This document shows, piece after piece, positions 11,828 through 22,655 of a stretch of 64,000 nt of DNA. This stretch comes from Costus lasius (lineage: Eukaryota > Streptophyta > Magnoliopsida > Zingiberales > Costaceae), in contig JANVAS020000222.1 of assembly GCA_027563935.2 (NCBI GenBank), positions 2,170,001-2,234,000 of the forward strand. Reading direction: 5' to 3'. The position numbers were made by a program, and so were the translations under genes. The notes beneath the pieces are model-generated. The model did no database searches. It worked only from the letters and a program-made list of their open reading frames with translations, and had not been told where the DNA came from. How positions within the stretch are numbered: position 1 is the stretch's first letter; each line of letters begins with the position of its first letter.

Positions 11828-14782
11828 CATGAGGTGGACCTACGAGTTGGAAATGGGGCACAAGTTGCTGCTGTTGCTGTAGGAGAATATTACATCTCTT
11901 TACCATCTGGATTTGTATTAGAACTTGACAATTGTTATTTTGTACCAAGCATAACAAAGAATATTATCTCTATTCCTACTATTGTCAGGAAAGGTTTTTC
12001 ATTTGAATGCAAAACTTCACAGTGCTGTATTTCATATGATAATATTGTTTATGCAACTGGGTCGATTAACAATGGGTTATACATGTTGGACATGGAATGT
12101 TCTGTACAACAAATTGATAATAAGAAAGCCAAGTATGCTGATAACAGCACCTTGTTATGGCATAGTCGTCTAGGCCATATTAACAAGAAGCGCATTAAGC
12201 GGTTGCATGACTGTGGACTGCTGGGATCATTCTCCTATGAGGAGTTTGATACATACAAAGCTTGTTTAATGGGTAAGATGACGAAGACTCCTTTTTCTAA
12301 TAAAGGTGAAAGGGCTCCAGGTTTACTTGACCTTATTCACAGTGATGTGTGTGGGCCATTTAGTAAACATGCTAGAGGTGGGTATTCATACTTCATTACT
12401 TTTACTGATGATTTCAGTAGATATGGTTATGTCTATTTAATGAGACATATGAGTGAATCTTTTGACAAGTTCAAAGAATTCAAAAATAAAGTACAGAATC
12501 AGTTAGGCCGAAATATCAAGGCACTTCGATCAGATCGAGGTGGAGAATACTTGAGTCGTGAGTTTACTGACTATCTGAAAGAGTGTGGGATCATCTCACA
12601 GCTCACTCCGCCAGGAACACCGCAATGGAATGGTGTGTCCGAGAGGAGGAATCGAACCTTATTGGATATGATTCGTTCTATGATGAGTCAGGCTACTCTA
12701 CCTTACTCCTTTTGGGGATTTGCACTGGAAACAGCTGCAAAGGTGCTAAACCGAGTGCCATCCAAGGCCGTTTCAAAGACACCATATGAGTTATGGTATG
12801 GGAAACAGCCGAGCTTGACATTTATCAAAATCTGGGGTTGCGAGGCTTATGTCAAAAAGCTCGCCTCTAGAAAACTGGAGAGCAGATCTGATAAATGTAT
12901 ATTTGTCGGATACCCTAAAGAAACTAAGGGTTATTATTTCTACGACCCCAAAGAGAATAAAGTATTTGTTGCTCGAACGGCTATTTTTCTTGAGAAGGAA
13001 TTTCTTCTGCAAGAGGCCAGTGGGAGAGAAATAAAGCTGGATGAAGTTCCAGAAGAAGGACAAAGTAGTCAAGCACAGTTGGATGACCCTGAACCAATAG
13101 ATCAGGTTAATATTCAACCTGAGGCTCAGATATCACGGGAACCGCGTAGATCGGGAAGGATTCGTCGTCAGCCTGAGCGCTATGACGGAGTCTACATCAT
13201 TAATGATGAACCCCTCACTTATGCGGATGCGGTATGTGGACCGGAGTCAGCAAGATGGCTTGAAGCTATGCGAGCCGAGATGGACTCCATGTCAGATAAC
13301 CAAGTCTGGGATTTGGTTGATCCGCCTCCGGGAGTAATCCCTATAGGCTATAAGTGGATCTTCAAAAAGAAGAAAGACATGGATGGTAACGTAGTTACCT
13401 ATAAGGGCAGGCTAGTTGCGAAAGGTTTCAAACAAATCTACGGGATAGATTATGATGAAACTTTCTCTCCTGTAGCCATGTTCAAGTCCATTCAAATTAT
13501 TCTCGCGATAGCAGCATATTTTGATTATGAGATCTGGCAAATGGATGTGAAAACCGCTTTCCTTAACGGAAAATTAGAAGAGGATGTGTACATGACACAA
13601 CCTGAAGGTTTCATTAACCCAACAGAACGTCATAAAATATGCAAATTAAGGAAGTCCATTTATGGACTAAAACAAACATCGAGAAGCTGGAATATTCGTT
13701 TTGATGAATCAGTTTCTGAATTTGGTTTCATCAAAAATGAAGATGACCCGTGTGTATATAAAAGGTTTAGTGGGAGCGTGATTACTTTCCTAGTCCTCTA
13801 CGTCGATGATATTTTAATCATTGGAAACGATATTCCTGAACTGCATGCAGTCAAAGCATGGTTAAGAAAATGTTTCCAGATGAAAGATTTAGGAGAAGCG
13901 ACCTATATACTAGGTGTGGAGATCTTTAGAGATAGATCTAATAGGCTTCTCGGGCTATGCCAGAGTACTTACATCGATAAGGTCCTGGAGAGATTCCATT
14001 TAGAAAATTCTAAAAGAGGATATCTTCCAGTCAGACATGGTCTGAATCTTTCAAAAAGCCAGTGTCCTCAAACACAGTCTGAGAAAGATGAGATGGACAA
14101 TACGCCTTATGCTTCGGCTATTGGGTCTATCAGGTATGCGATGTTGTGTACTCAACCAGACGTCGCTTACGGGTTAAGCGTAACCAGTCGGTTCCAAGGT
14201 AATCCAGGGAAGGCACACTGGATTGCAGTCAAGAACATTTTAAAATATCTTCGGAGAACCAAAGATATGTTCTTGATTTATGGAGGTCAGGGAGAACTCA
14301 GTATTGAAGGATATACTGATGCTTCGTTCCAATCTGACCAAGACGATTTCCGATCGCAATCAGGCTATGTTTTTAGCTTGAATGGAGGAGCAGTGGTGTG
14401 GAAGAGTTTCAAACAATCAATTGTTGCTGATTCCACAACAGAAGCCGAGTATGTTGCAGCCTCAGAAGCATCAAAGGAGGCAGTATGGATTCGTAAGTTC
14501 ATGAAGGAACTTCGTGTTGTTCCTTCAAGTGCAGATCCATTGGTTATCTTCTGTGATAACACTGGAGCGATTGCACAAGCGAAGGAACCACAGTCACACC
14601 AGAAGTCCAAGCACATACAGAGATGGTTTGACTTGATCCGTGAAATCATTGATCGAGGAGACATCAAGATCTGCAAGATTCATACAGATGACAATCTAGC
14701 TGACCCGCTTACAAAGCCTCTGGCGCAGCAGAAGCATGAGAAGCACTGTAATAATATGGGTTTGAGATTTCTCAACCATTAG
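11828..14782 (+). pseudogene. C-A Pol: protease remainder, integrase, RT and RNase H
   Basis: It continues the same frame after the TAG at 11825-11827 and runs to the stop ending at 14782. In order: protease remainder, GAG-pre-integrase zinc finger (HSRLGH near 12166; DTYKACLMG near 12252), integrase core with HSDVCGPF, LRSDRGGEY and WNGVSERR, RT with MDVKTAFLNG and LYVDDIL, RNase H with YTDASF and CDNTGA, and the end DPLTKPLAQQ. The zinc-finger position that is Cys in C-B (DTCKAC) is Tyr here, removing a metal ligand. RT and RNase H motifs look intact. The stop upstream means the whole polyprotein would not be made from this copy without readthrough. Confidence 0.88.
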
Positions 14783-14791
14783 TTTAAGTGC

Positions 14792-14802
14792 AAGTGGGAG
14801 AT
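14792..14802 (+). other. Polypurine tract of C-A
   Basis: AAGTGGGAGAT lies directly before the 3' LTR start at 14803. It is the expected primer for plus-strand DNA synthesis and is identical to the C-B tract at 47764-47754. Confidence 0.85.
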
Positions 14803-16455
14803 TGTTAGGGTATGCCCTTAAGGCTAATGTTTGAGGCCTTGGGTTATTTTCAGTATCATGTATTAACTATATATATATATGTTTTATAAAGGCAATTGTT
14901 GTTATTCATATTGTTACATTATCTGCTGTTGTATGTATACTTCTGAGTAATGTCTCAATGATGTTCAGCTTAGCTGACATTCAGTGTTGTCCTTAGTCGA
15001 GATATCTCGGTGAACATGAGACAGCCTTGATATGATTGAGACTAATATGTGTTCTAAAATTATAGGATGCTTCGGGCATAGAATAAGATTTAGACACATA
15101 GGTGCATTGGATGTACTGGACTGACCCTACTTAGGATATTCAATTGTTTGTCACAATGTGAATAATCCTTGTATGCAAGCAAGTGGTATATTCCCTCTGA
15201 CTTGAGATCACTTGTGTTTCTAAGTGATGATTGGCATTATCTTGAGGTAGTTCAATATCATTTGAAAGATAATGGTTAAGGAATATCTTGGATAGTGAGC
15301 ATGAGTCAAGTTAGGGCACTTGTGATAGATATAGGATTGCCTCTCCTAGTTGGAGTGTGATGTTCTAAAGGGCCCCCTGGATGAAATGGTTGAGAATGTG
15401 TATGGCCATACCCAGACGACTATGTTCGTCTGATCTAACCATTTTCATCATGTTGGAATCGCAGGCTTGACATGCTTGTCCAATGGGAACATCTAGTGGC
15501 AAAGGGAAACATGTATGCCAAATGAATTAGATTTCACACTTGTGCTGTGGTTTGGGAGTAGTCTTGGAAGACTCTTTCCTTCATAACGGGAGACAGTGAT
15601 GTGTTGCTAGATACCCCTCTCTGATCGTGATAACGTAAGTTATCGTTACCGACATTGAAGGAAACCCTTAGGGTCGCACAATTTGATGATATAACTTACT
15701 TATGTTAGATCGTGTGAACTGGAGGAATTTAAGCTCTGATTGGAAGTGTCTAATCATGTTTAATTGATTAGGGCATATGATCGGTAAGCTTCAATCGGGA
15801 GGATTGATGCTTGATCGTAAAGATCAGGGGTTCAAAGAGATGTGTGGTTAGATCTTGAGCCATATGGTTCAAAGAGATCATAACCAGGGCTGGTTCGACT
15901 TGATGCTTGAACCAATTCGAAATTGGACCGGTTCATTAGTGAACGCATGGTTCAATTAAGGGGGAAGTTTTCGATGGGTTGAATGGGAGTTAAGGAGGGA
16001 GTTACATGTTTGGTTCTTACCATATGTGGTAACCGAACATTCCTTCTTGGTCTCTCTCTCTCTCACGGTTTCGTGAAGAGCTCTCGTTTTTCCTTCCTCT
16101 TTTTCGGCTCTCTCTCGTGTGGATCTTTTACACACAAGGGAAGAACTTCGACCAGCCAAGAGTGCACATCTTCCTCTCCAAGACACGATTAAAGACTCCT
16201 TGGTGTCTTTGCTAGCACAAGGAACACAAGGAAGGAAGTCGACATCATCTTGTGTGTGACATCTTTGGAGAAGAGGCACTCGCCCCTTTCATCTTCCAAG
16301 CTGCCTCTTACATCATGGCAATGGTAATACTCTAACTTGTTCTATACAAGTTTTATAAGGTTGATCATGTGCTCAATCCATGCGATTCTATGATGACCTA
16401 GTATTTCCGCTACAACAAGTTTTTGAATGACACTTGTGACCAAGGTTTCCCTACA
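14803..16455 (+). repeat. C-A 3' LTR
   Basis: This 1653-bp LTR starts TGTTAGGGTATGCCC and ends CCCTACA. TATAAA at 14885-14890 sits near the outer end, at a place conserved with the C-B family. It also holds a short AT microsatellite near 14870 and a copy of the ATGGC..TGGTAA donor segment near 16315. Confidence 0.9.
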
Positions 16456-16932
16456 AGGCCGGTCCTAAAAACCCAATAGATCGATGCTTGCGAGGGTGTC
16501 AACACAATGAGAGGAGAAAGTACCTCAAAGAAAATAGGAGTGATGTCGATGTAGGCGCCCAAGCGTGCGCCCTCTGCAGTCACACACACGGATCCTCAAG
16601 TCCTCTTCTTCCATGCCTGGTGCTACCCTCATGAAGAAGATCTAAGCCTTTAGATATCCTCCTACACAAGTTGCACCACCTTCAAGGAAGGATGCGCCAA
16701 GGAGGAGATGTAGGTGAAGATGCCGCCAAGTCCCTTGCTTCACTTGCGCCAAGAGAGAAGGAAGAAGGGAAGGCTTGTGGCTAGGTTGATGGAAGAGATG
16801 CTTACTCAAGTTGCTCACACCAACTTGTGATATTGCTCTCACATGTACTTGATGTATATATCAATAAGAGGCGGCAAGACAAGGGCATAGGCGGAACTCA
16901 TGAAGACACAAGCGGCTACGGTAAGAGGGGAG
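16456..16932 (-). mobile_element. Fragment of an older copia LTR
   Basis: These 477 bp, starting AGGCCGGTCCTAAAAACCC, align with about 60235-60745 inside the old copia LTR at 60159-62139, in the same orientation, with many substitutions. The piece is cut on the left by C-A and on the right by C-C. The two small minus-strand ORFs here have no recognisable product. Confidence 0.75.
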
Positions 16933-18614
16933 TGTTGGGGTATGCCCTTAAGGCTAATGTTTGAGGCCTTGGGATTGTATTAGTATCATGTAATAAACTC
17001 TTAAGTTTATAAAGGCATGGTTATTATTCAGGTTGTTACCTTGTCTGCTGTAATAAGTGTACTTCTGAATAATGTCTCAAAGCTGTTCAGCTAGGCTGAC
17101 AGGCTATATGTCCTTAGTCGAGATATCTTGGTGAACATGAGACAGCCTTGATATGATTGAGACTAATATGAGTGCTAATCTTATAGGATGCTTCGAGCAT
17201 GGAATAAGATGTAGACTCATGGGTACATTGGATGTACTGGACAGACCCTACTGGGATATTCCATTGCTTGTCACAATGTAAATAATCCTTGTAAGCAGCA
17301 AGTGGCACATGTCCTTTGACTTGAGATCACTTGTGTTTCTAAATGATGATTGTCACTGTCTTGAGGTAGTTCAATATCATTTGAAACATAATGATTATAG
17401 ACTATCTTGGATGGTGAGCTTGAATCAGGTTAGGACACTAGTGATAGACATAGGATTGCCGTCTCCTTGTTTAAGGAGTGTGATGTTCTAAAGGGCCCCC
17501 TTATGAGATGATTGAGATAGTGTATGGCCATACCCAGATGACTATGTGCATCTGATCTAATCATGCTCATCGTATTGGAGTTACAGGCTTGACATGCTTG
17601 TCCAATAAGAACATCCAGTGGTAAAGGACATATGTATGCCTTGTGAATTGAGTCACACTTGTGCTATGGTTTGGGAGTAGTCTTGGAAGACTCTTTCCTT
17701 TATATCGGGAGACAGTGATGTGTTGCTAGATACCCCTCACTGATCGTGATAACGTAAGTTATCGTTACCGACATTTAGAGGAAACCCTCAGGGTCGCACA
17801 ATTTGGTGATATGGCTTACTTAAGTCAGATCGTATGGACTGGATTCTTTGAGTTCAGATTAAAGGGATTTAATCTCTGATTGTAAGTAAGATCTGGTCTG
17901 ATCATGTTTGATTGATTAGGGCTTGAGATCGGTAAGCTTCGATCGAGAGAGGTGATGCTAGATCGGAGAGATCAGGGGCATCAGGAGATGAACGGTTAGA
18001 TCATAAGCCTTGGGGTTCGATTTGGTCTAGACCAAGTGGCTTGAGCTATTTCGGTTTGGTTTGATGAACCAAAGCCGATTTGACATTTTGGATTGAACCG
18101 GTTCACAAATATGAACGCTTGGTTCAATGCCAAAATGCGTTTTGGGTTGGCTTGAACGCATGGCTTGATTGACTTCCATTTATGGAAAGTCATCAAGGGC
18201 CGGTTTTGCTTCAATGCCAAAACGCTTATGCGTTGAGCTCCTCACTTCAACGCCTTGATTCTTTTCGAGGTGTGGTTGACGAAGGTGTGGAGTAGACATC
18301 CAAGAGAAGCTCTCGGCCGAACGGATTCATCTCATCAAACCCTTTCCATTCGACAAGATAAGGCTTGGGTGTCTTGCTAGCACAAGAGATCTCAAGGAAG
18401 TGAGCATCTTCATCTTGTGTGTGGACTTGTGGAGGAGACCTAATTTGATCTCTTCTTCCAAGCCGAATTCCAAGCTTATGGCGTTGGTATGATTTCTCAT
18501 AACTTAAGTTGATCATATTGTTTCATATGCGATTTTGAAACCCTATTTTCCGCCATGCATGCTAGATGCGCATGATTAGGGTTTCCCCCCCCCTTTATGT
18601 TAGGGGTTCCTTCA
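16933..18614 (+). repeat. C-C 5' LTR, same family as C-B and nearly identical to it
   Basis: This 1682-bp LTR runs from TGTTGGGGTATGCCC to CCTTCA. It matches the reverse complement of the C-B 5' LTR (53525-55207) essentially base for base up to about 18520. The last 95 bp then carry about five substitutions plus a one-base difference in the C-run. It includes the predicted mini-exon ATG GCG TTG at 18478-18486 followed by GTATGA. Confidence 0.92.
17008..17013 (+). promoter_or_regulatory. Candidate TATA box in the C-C LTR
   Basis: TATAAA in the context TTTATAAAGGCA lies about 75 bp from the LTR outer end. It is conserved at 14885-14890 in C-A and on the minus strand at 55132-55127 in C-B. If used, U3 would be very short and the transcribed LTR part about 1.5 kb; a start further in cannot be excluded. 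Confidence 0.35.
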
Positions 18615-19490
18615 ATTGGTATCAGAGCTAGGCTCTTGATATGATCTATATGATTGCTTTGAAGTGTTTGTGATCCATACATATTGCGCTTACTTGATGC
18701 ATGCTTTGTTTACATGAAGTTTGCGCTTGTATCATGCTAACATGTAGTTTGCGCTTGTATCATGGCTTTGATGAAGTATGCGCTCCCCCAAGAAGGGGAC
18801 CCCCTAAAGTTTGCGCTCCCCCTTGAAGGGGACCCCCTTAGATCTAAGGGTTATCAACATGCTAGAAGATATATCTTATGGATGTTCTAGATGTTTGCGC
18901 ATGTCAAAATGTTTTCTAAAACTTACATCTTGCGCGCATGATTAGATCTAAGGTGCCACTACATTAAATCCTTAGATGGGTTGATGGGGTTGAAAGCATC
19001 TTCTAGGTTAGATCCAACTAGTCTGATCAGACCATCTGACAGCCTAGATGGGTTGACCAGATAGCACCTGTGCGCAAGCACGAGGTGGCTATAGGTCGAC
19101 TGCATCCAAGGCGTGTAGCGAGGTCTGGTTGAGACAACTACTGAACACACATGAGTTAGGCCCGGGGTCACACCCGCTTGCCAAAACTCATGAGGGTGGT
19201 TCAGCCCTTGGCGCATGCATGGTTGACCATCAGGTCAACTCGGGTCAGTTAGGACTCGGTGCATGCAGGGGCAAAGGATCTAACTAGATGGATGAGTGGA
19301 TCCCTATCAATGGACCATTGTAAGGTTGTAGGGCACATAAGGAAATTAAAATTGATGCCATGGGGTTTTTCAAAAATTTAATTTCTTGATTGGATCACAT
19401 GATGATTTGATGCCATGATGCTTGTCTATTTAGTCTTATGTGGGTTGCCCTATTGTGTGCTGTGCTGGGGCCTGCGTGCCTGGTAAATTA
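18615..19490 (+). other. C-C primer site and truncated leader
   Basis: TGGTATCAGAG (18617-18627) follows the LTR, then 863 bp of leader that match the reverse complement of 52649-53511 in C-B. The match stops abruptly after GGTAAATTA at 19490, so all coding sequence is missing. A G/C-rich doublet near 18782-18836 (GCGCTCCCCC..GAAGGGGACCCCCT) occurs twice in tandem. Confidence 0.88.
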
Positions 19491-20208
19491 CGAGGCATAC
19501 ATATTTCCTTTGCCACTGGATGTTCTTATTGGACAAGCGTGTCAAGCCTGTAGCTCCAATATGATGAGCATGATTAGATCAGATGAACATAGTCACCTGG
19601 GTATGGCCATACACTTTCTCAATCATCTCATTCAGGGGGGGGCCCCTTTAGAACATCTCACTCCTTAAACAAGGAGACGGCAATCCTATATCTATCACTA
19701 GTGTCCTAACCTGACTCATGATCATTATCCAAGATAGTCTATAACCATTATGTTTCAAATGATATTGAACCACCTCAAAACAATGACAATCATCATTTAG
19801 AAACACAAGTGATCTCAAGTCAGAGGACATGTGCCACTTGTTGCAAACAAGGATTATTCATATTGTGACAAGCAATCGAATATCCTAGTAGGGTCTGTCC
19901 AGTACATCCCATGTACCCATGTGTCTACATCTTATTCCATGCTCGAAGCATCCTATAAGATTAGAACACATATTAGTCTCAATCATATCAAGGCTGTCTC
20001 ATGTTTACCAAGATATCTCGACTAAGGACATTACAGCATGTCAGCCTAGCTGAACAGCATTGAGACATTATTCGGAAGCACACTTATTGCAGCAGACAAT
20101 GTAACATACTGAATAACAACCATTGCCTTAATAAACATAAGAGTTTATTACATGATACTGATACAATCCCTAGGCCTCAAACATTAGCCTTAAGGGCATA
20201 CCCCAACA
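19491..20208 (-). repeat. Older LTR fragment of the C-B family, inverted relative to C-C
   Basis: It is the first roughly 710 bp of an LTR on the minus strand, ending on the plus strand as GGGCATACCCCAACA. It aligns with 47045-47753 but with clear substitutions and small indels, so it is not from the same insertion as C-C. With 16933-17640 it forms a long inverted repeat. Confidence 0.85.
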
Positions 20209-20780
20209 CCAGAAACTCGTCACCTCGCCGCCGACCATCCACTGGCCGGATCTCCACGAGACTTTGGCCATTTCTTATCCTTCCCTCGACGAACCTCCAC
20301 CCGGCGGCATCCATCCTTCCACCTCACTGATGGCCGGAATCAAAACTCCTACGGGCCACAAAAAGTGGTCAAGCTACAACTACAAAACATAACAAAACTA
20401 ACTTCCACCTAATATTCTTTGAAGCTGGTGCACGTCTTCCTGGTTTCATACGGCGACGGCTGGGTGGTTAGATGCGTTTAGAACACACTGCGACGAAGCA
20501 GCAGAATTTGGACATTGTGGGCTAGGTTACTACGGAAGTGGCGCGCTCTTGGGCCGTGTTGCTGAGATTGTTGCCTGGCCCATCTGGGGTTGGGCTTTCC
20601 TGGGGATAGCTGGCCACGCCCTTGGACAGGAGAACTTTGGTGTGAATTGAAAACGGGTTGATTACTCCCACGAAATGGTCTGACAATTAAGAAATGCGTT
20701 GAGATTGTCGTATTTCCACCTTGTTGGGCTCCTATGAATCCTCCAATGATGGATGAACATGGTATGAAAGGTTATGTACA
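20209..20780 (-). other. Unassigned; possible remnant of the G3 3' end or 3' LTR
   Basis: It lies just beyond the G3 pol stop, where a 3' LTR would be expected. A short stretch near 20370-20440 (CAACTACAAAACATAAC) resembles 37340-37410 of the G3 5' LTR, but most of the segment does not align convincingly. I found neither a clear polypurine tract nor an LTR edge, and no gene. Confidence 0.3.
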
Positions 20781-21592
20781 TCAAAACGAGGTCGACGGTG
20801 GCAGATCTGCAACTTCAGGGGGAGTTGCGATGTGGCCGTGGCATTTTCCATGGCCATGAGTTTGCCTGCATCGAAAATCGCCCGTTTTCTCAAGTGTGCC
20901 AAAATCCACAGAAACTTCCGTGGTCTGCACTCGGCATTTTCCTCGGGTGTGACTTTGTTCGCCAGTTTTCTCGGTCGTGCCAAAATCTGTGCTAAAACCC
21001 ACAGAAACTTCCGCAGTCTGCCCGTGGCATTTTCCTCGGGTGTGACTTTGGTCGTCAGTTTTCTTCGTCAAGCCAAAATCCATGATACATGCCACAGAAA
21101 CTTCTGTGGTCTGGCTGTGACTTTTTCCGTGGCCTGTGACTGTTTCGCTAGAAAATTTTTGGTGCACCTTCTGGAGCAAATTTTCCCCTTCTTCCATGCT
21201 GTCTTCTCCTGCATCAACTCCCCCCCTGTTTGAAGAGTTCTCCACCGGAGGACTAGGGGGAAGAGGGTCATCGACGTCCGAAAGATCCTCCAATGGGCCG
21301 TAGAACGGGAGGAGTTCCGACACATTGAAGAAGGGGTGGATGCCCATGTCCTTGGGTAGGTCCAGCACATAGGCATTGGAGCCGATCGACCGCACCACCA
21401 CATAAGGCCCCATGTAACATGGCTAGAGCTTAAAATGAGCCCTGTTTGACACTCTCTTAGGGTGGATGCGCACCCTCACCAACTCACCCATAGAAAAGTG
21501 ATGTGGCCTACAGTGCTCATTGGCCATCATCGCATTATGAGTGTTGCCCAAAAAGATATGATGCCAAACTTCATCATGCAAGCTAGCTACAT
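20781..21592 (-). pseudogene. G3 integrase C-terminal part with a repeated tail
   Basis: After the solo LTR the minus frame resumes with SLHDEVWHHIFLGN, then an in-frame TAG near 21424-21422 (RAHFKL*PCYMG), then GPYVVVRSIGSNAYVLDLP, the GPY/F-like module that follows the integrase core. A Pro-rich stretch (DDPLPPSPPVE) and an unusual Thr/Ser/Gly-rich tail follow to the stop at 20781. The tail repeats GKCHGQTAEVSVGFS-like units and shows no recognisable chromodomain. Confidence 0.75.
20850..21130. repeat. Tandem repeats of about 90 bp in the G3 pol tail
   Basis: Three diverged units share CACAGAAACTTC(C/T)G, then CGTGGCATTTTCC and TGTGACTTTG. In the coding frame each gives about 30 residues beginning GK(S/C)HxQTxEVSV. 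Unit spacing keeps the frame open. Confidence 0.7.
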
Positions 21593-22650
21593 TGACGCAG
21601 CGGATGTGGGGCCTTAATTTCCGTACTCTAGGTGAACTAGACGATGATGCTGAAAGTGAGAGAGGGTCTTGAGACGAGGGAGTTAAAACGTGTGCAGATG
21701 GGAAAGCTACAAGAAAACTGATGAGAACAACGAGTAGACGTTTCTTGAGCAATACCCAAACGTACGGAGAAACAACGATTTGATTACTAAGGAAACTACT
21801 CAACTTTACTCGTAGAGCCAATTTTTTTGCTTCAAGCAAGCATGTGCGATTAGAACCTTCACGATGCTACGAAGGCGACAATCCATAAGTTCAAGACCCA
21901 ACATCGGAAGCATAGGAACCGAAAGCGAGCTCGTTTGAAAAGGTTCTGGGGCTGAACACGGCCTGGCCGTGATGGAGATCACGAGCCTGTTCAACTTCTG
22001 GATTTCTAGTCGAGACGGACACAGGTGGGGGCATGGCCGTGACTCCGGGTGTGTCGGCATTCGCATTTTCGGCGGACCATGTCACGACCGTGCCCATGGT
22101 CACAACCTGGCCATGTTGAGGTCGGGCGATTTTCACGATAGGGCCGTAATCTAGATTATGAGCCGTGATTCCTGGCCCAAAATCCACATAATGTTGGTCC
22201 CAAATTACGGCGGGGCCGTAATGAATATTACGGGTCATAATTTGGCACTGAGAATCTATAGTGTTTTCTGGCGATCTGGTCACGGCTTGGCTGTGTTCCT
22301 TGTCACGGTCGTGATCGCTGAGGTCAAATTCCGCTGAACTCGTCACGGCGGGTGTCACAGGCGTGTCGAGGGTCATGCTTGCGTTTGCGTTCTTCCTCGA
22401 CCGTGTCATGGCCATGCTCTCGATCACGGCCTGGCCGTGTCTGGGTCGGTTGGGTCTTACGAAGTCGAACACGGCAGGAGGAACGGGTGTGCAGGTGGTC
22501 TGCTAGCTCGTCACGACCTGGCCATGTTGAGTGCGGTAGATGGCCTTCTGGATCAAAATTTGCTAGGTGTCCACCACAGGCCCTGGGGAGTCTCTCCAAG
22601 TGTCTTCTAGAGGAATTGGGTCATCCTCAAGTGCGTCTATGACTCCGTCA
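21593..22650 (-). mobile_element. Solo LTR (1058 bp) inside the G3 integrase gene, TSD TACAT
   Basis: Perfect 5-bp duplications TACAT lie at 21588-21592 and 22651-22655. The ends read TGACGCAG..CTCCGTCA. The inner-type end resembles the G3 LTR start at 37151 (TGATGTAGC) and shares GAGAGGGTCTT.GACGAGGG (about 21658 and 37224), so it belongs to a related family. No primer site, coding region or second LTR is present: it is what remains after LTR-LTR recombination. It is rich in GGCCGTGA and TCACGGCC motifs. Confidence 0.88.
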
Positions 22651-22655
22651 TACAT

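Larger units (their letters stand above)
7997..16455 (+). mobile_element. Ty1/copia element C-A, damaged
   Basis: Order on the plus strand is truncated 5' LTR, primer site, long leader, gag-pol, polypurine tract and full 3' LTR. Integrase precedes RT, the Ty1/copia order. About 580 bp of the 5' LTR outer end are missing, so no target-site duplication can be seen. By eye the LTRs differ at a dozen or so positions plus one 8-bp indel over about 1.08 kb, so it is older than C-B. One in-frame stop and a zinc-finger change break the polyprotein. Confidence 0.88.

Noticed and set aside
18585..18594. C or G homopolymers (18585, 46090, 53540, 36505) as biological differences
   Set aside because: Homopolymer length is error-prone in sequencing, so the 9 versus 10 difference between LTRs is not treated as real divergence.
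20832..21233. 133-codon plus-strand ORF opposite the G3 pol tail
   Set aside because: It is the complement of the tandem-repeat tail; its repetitive protein mirrors the DNA repeats.
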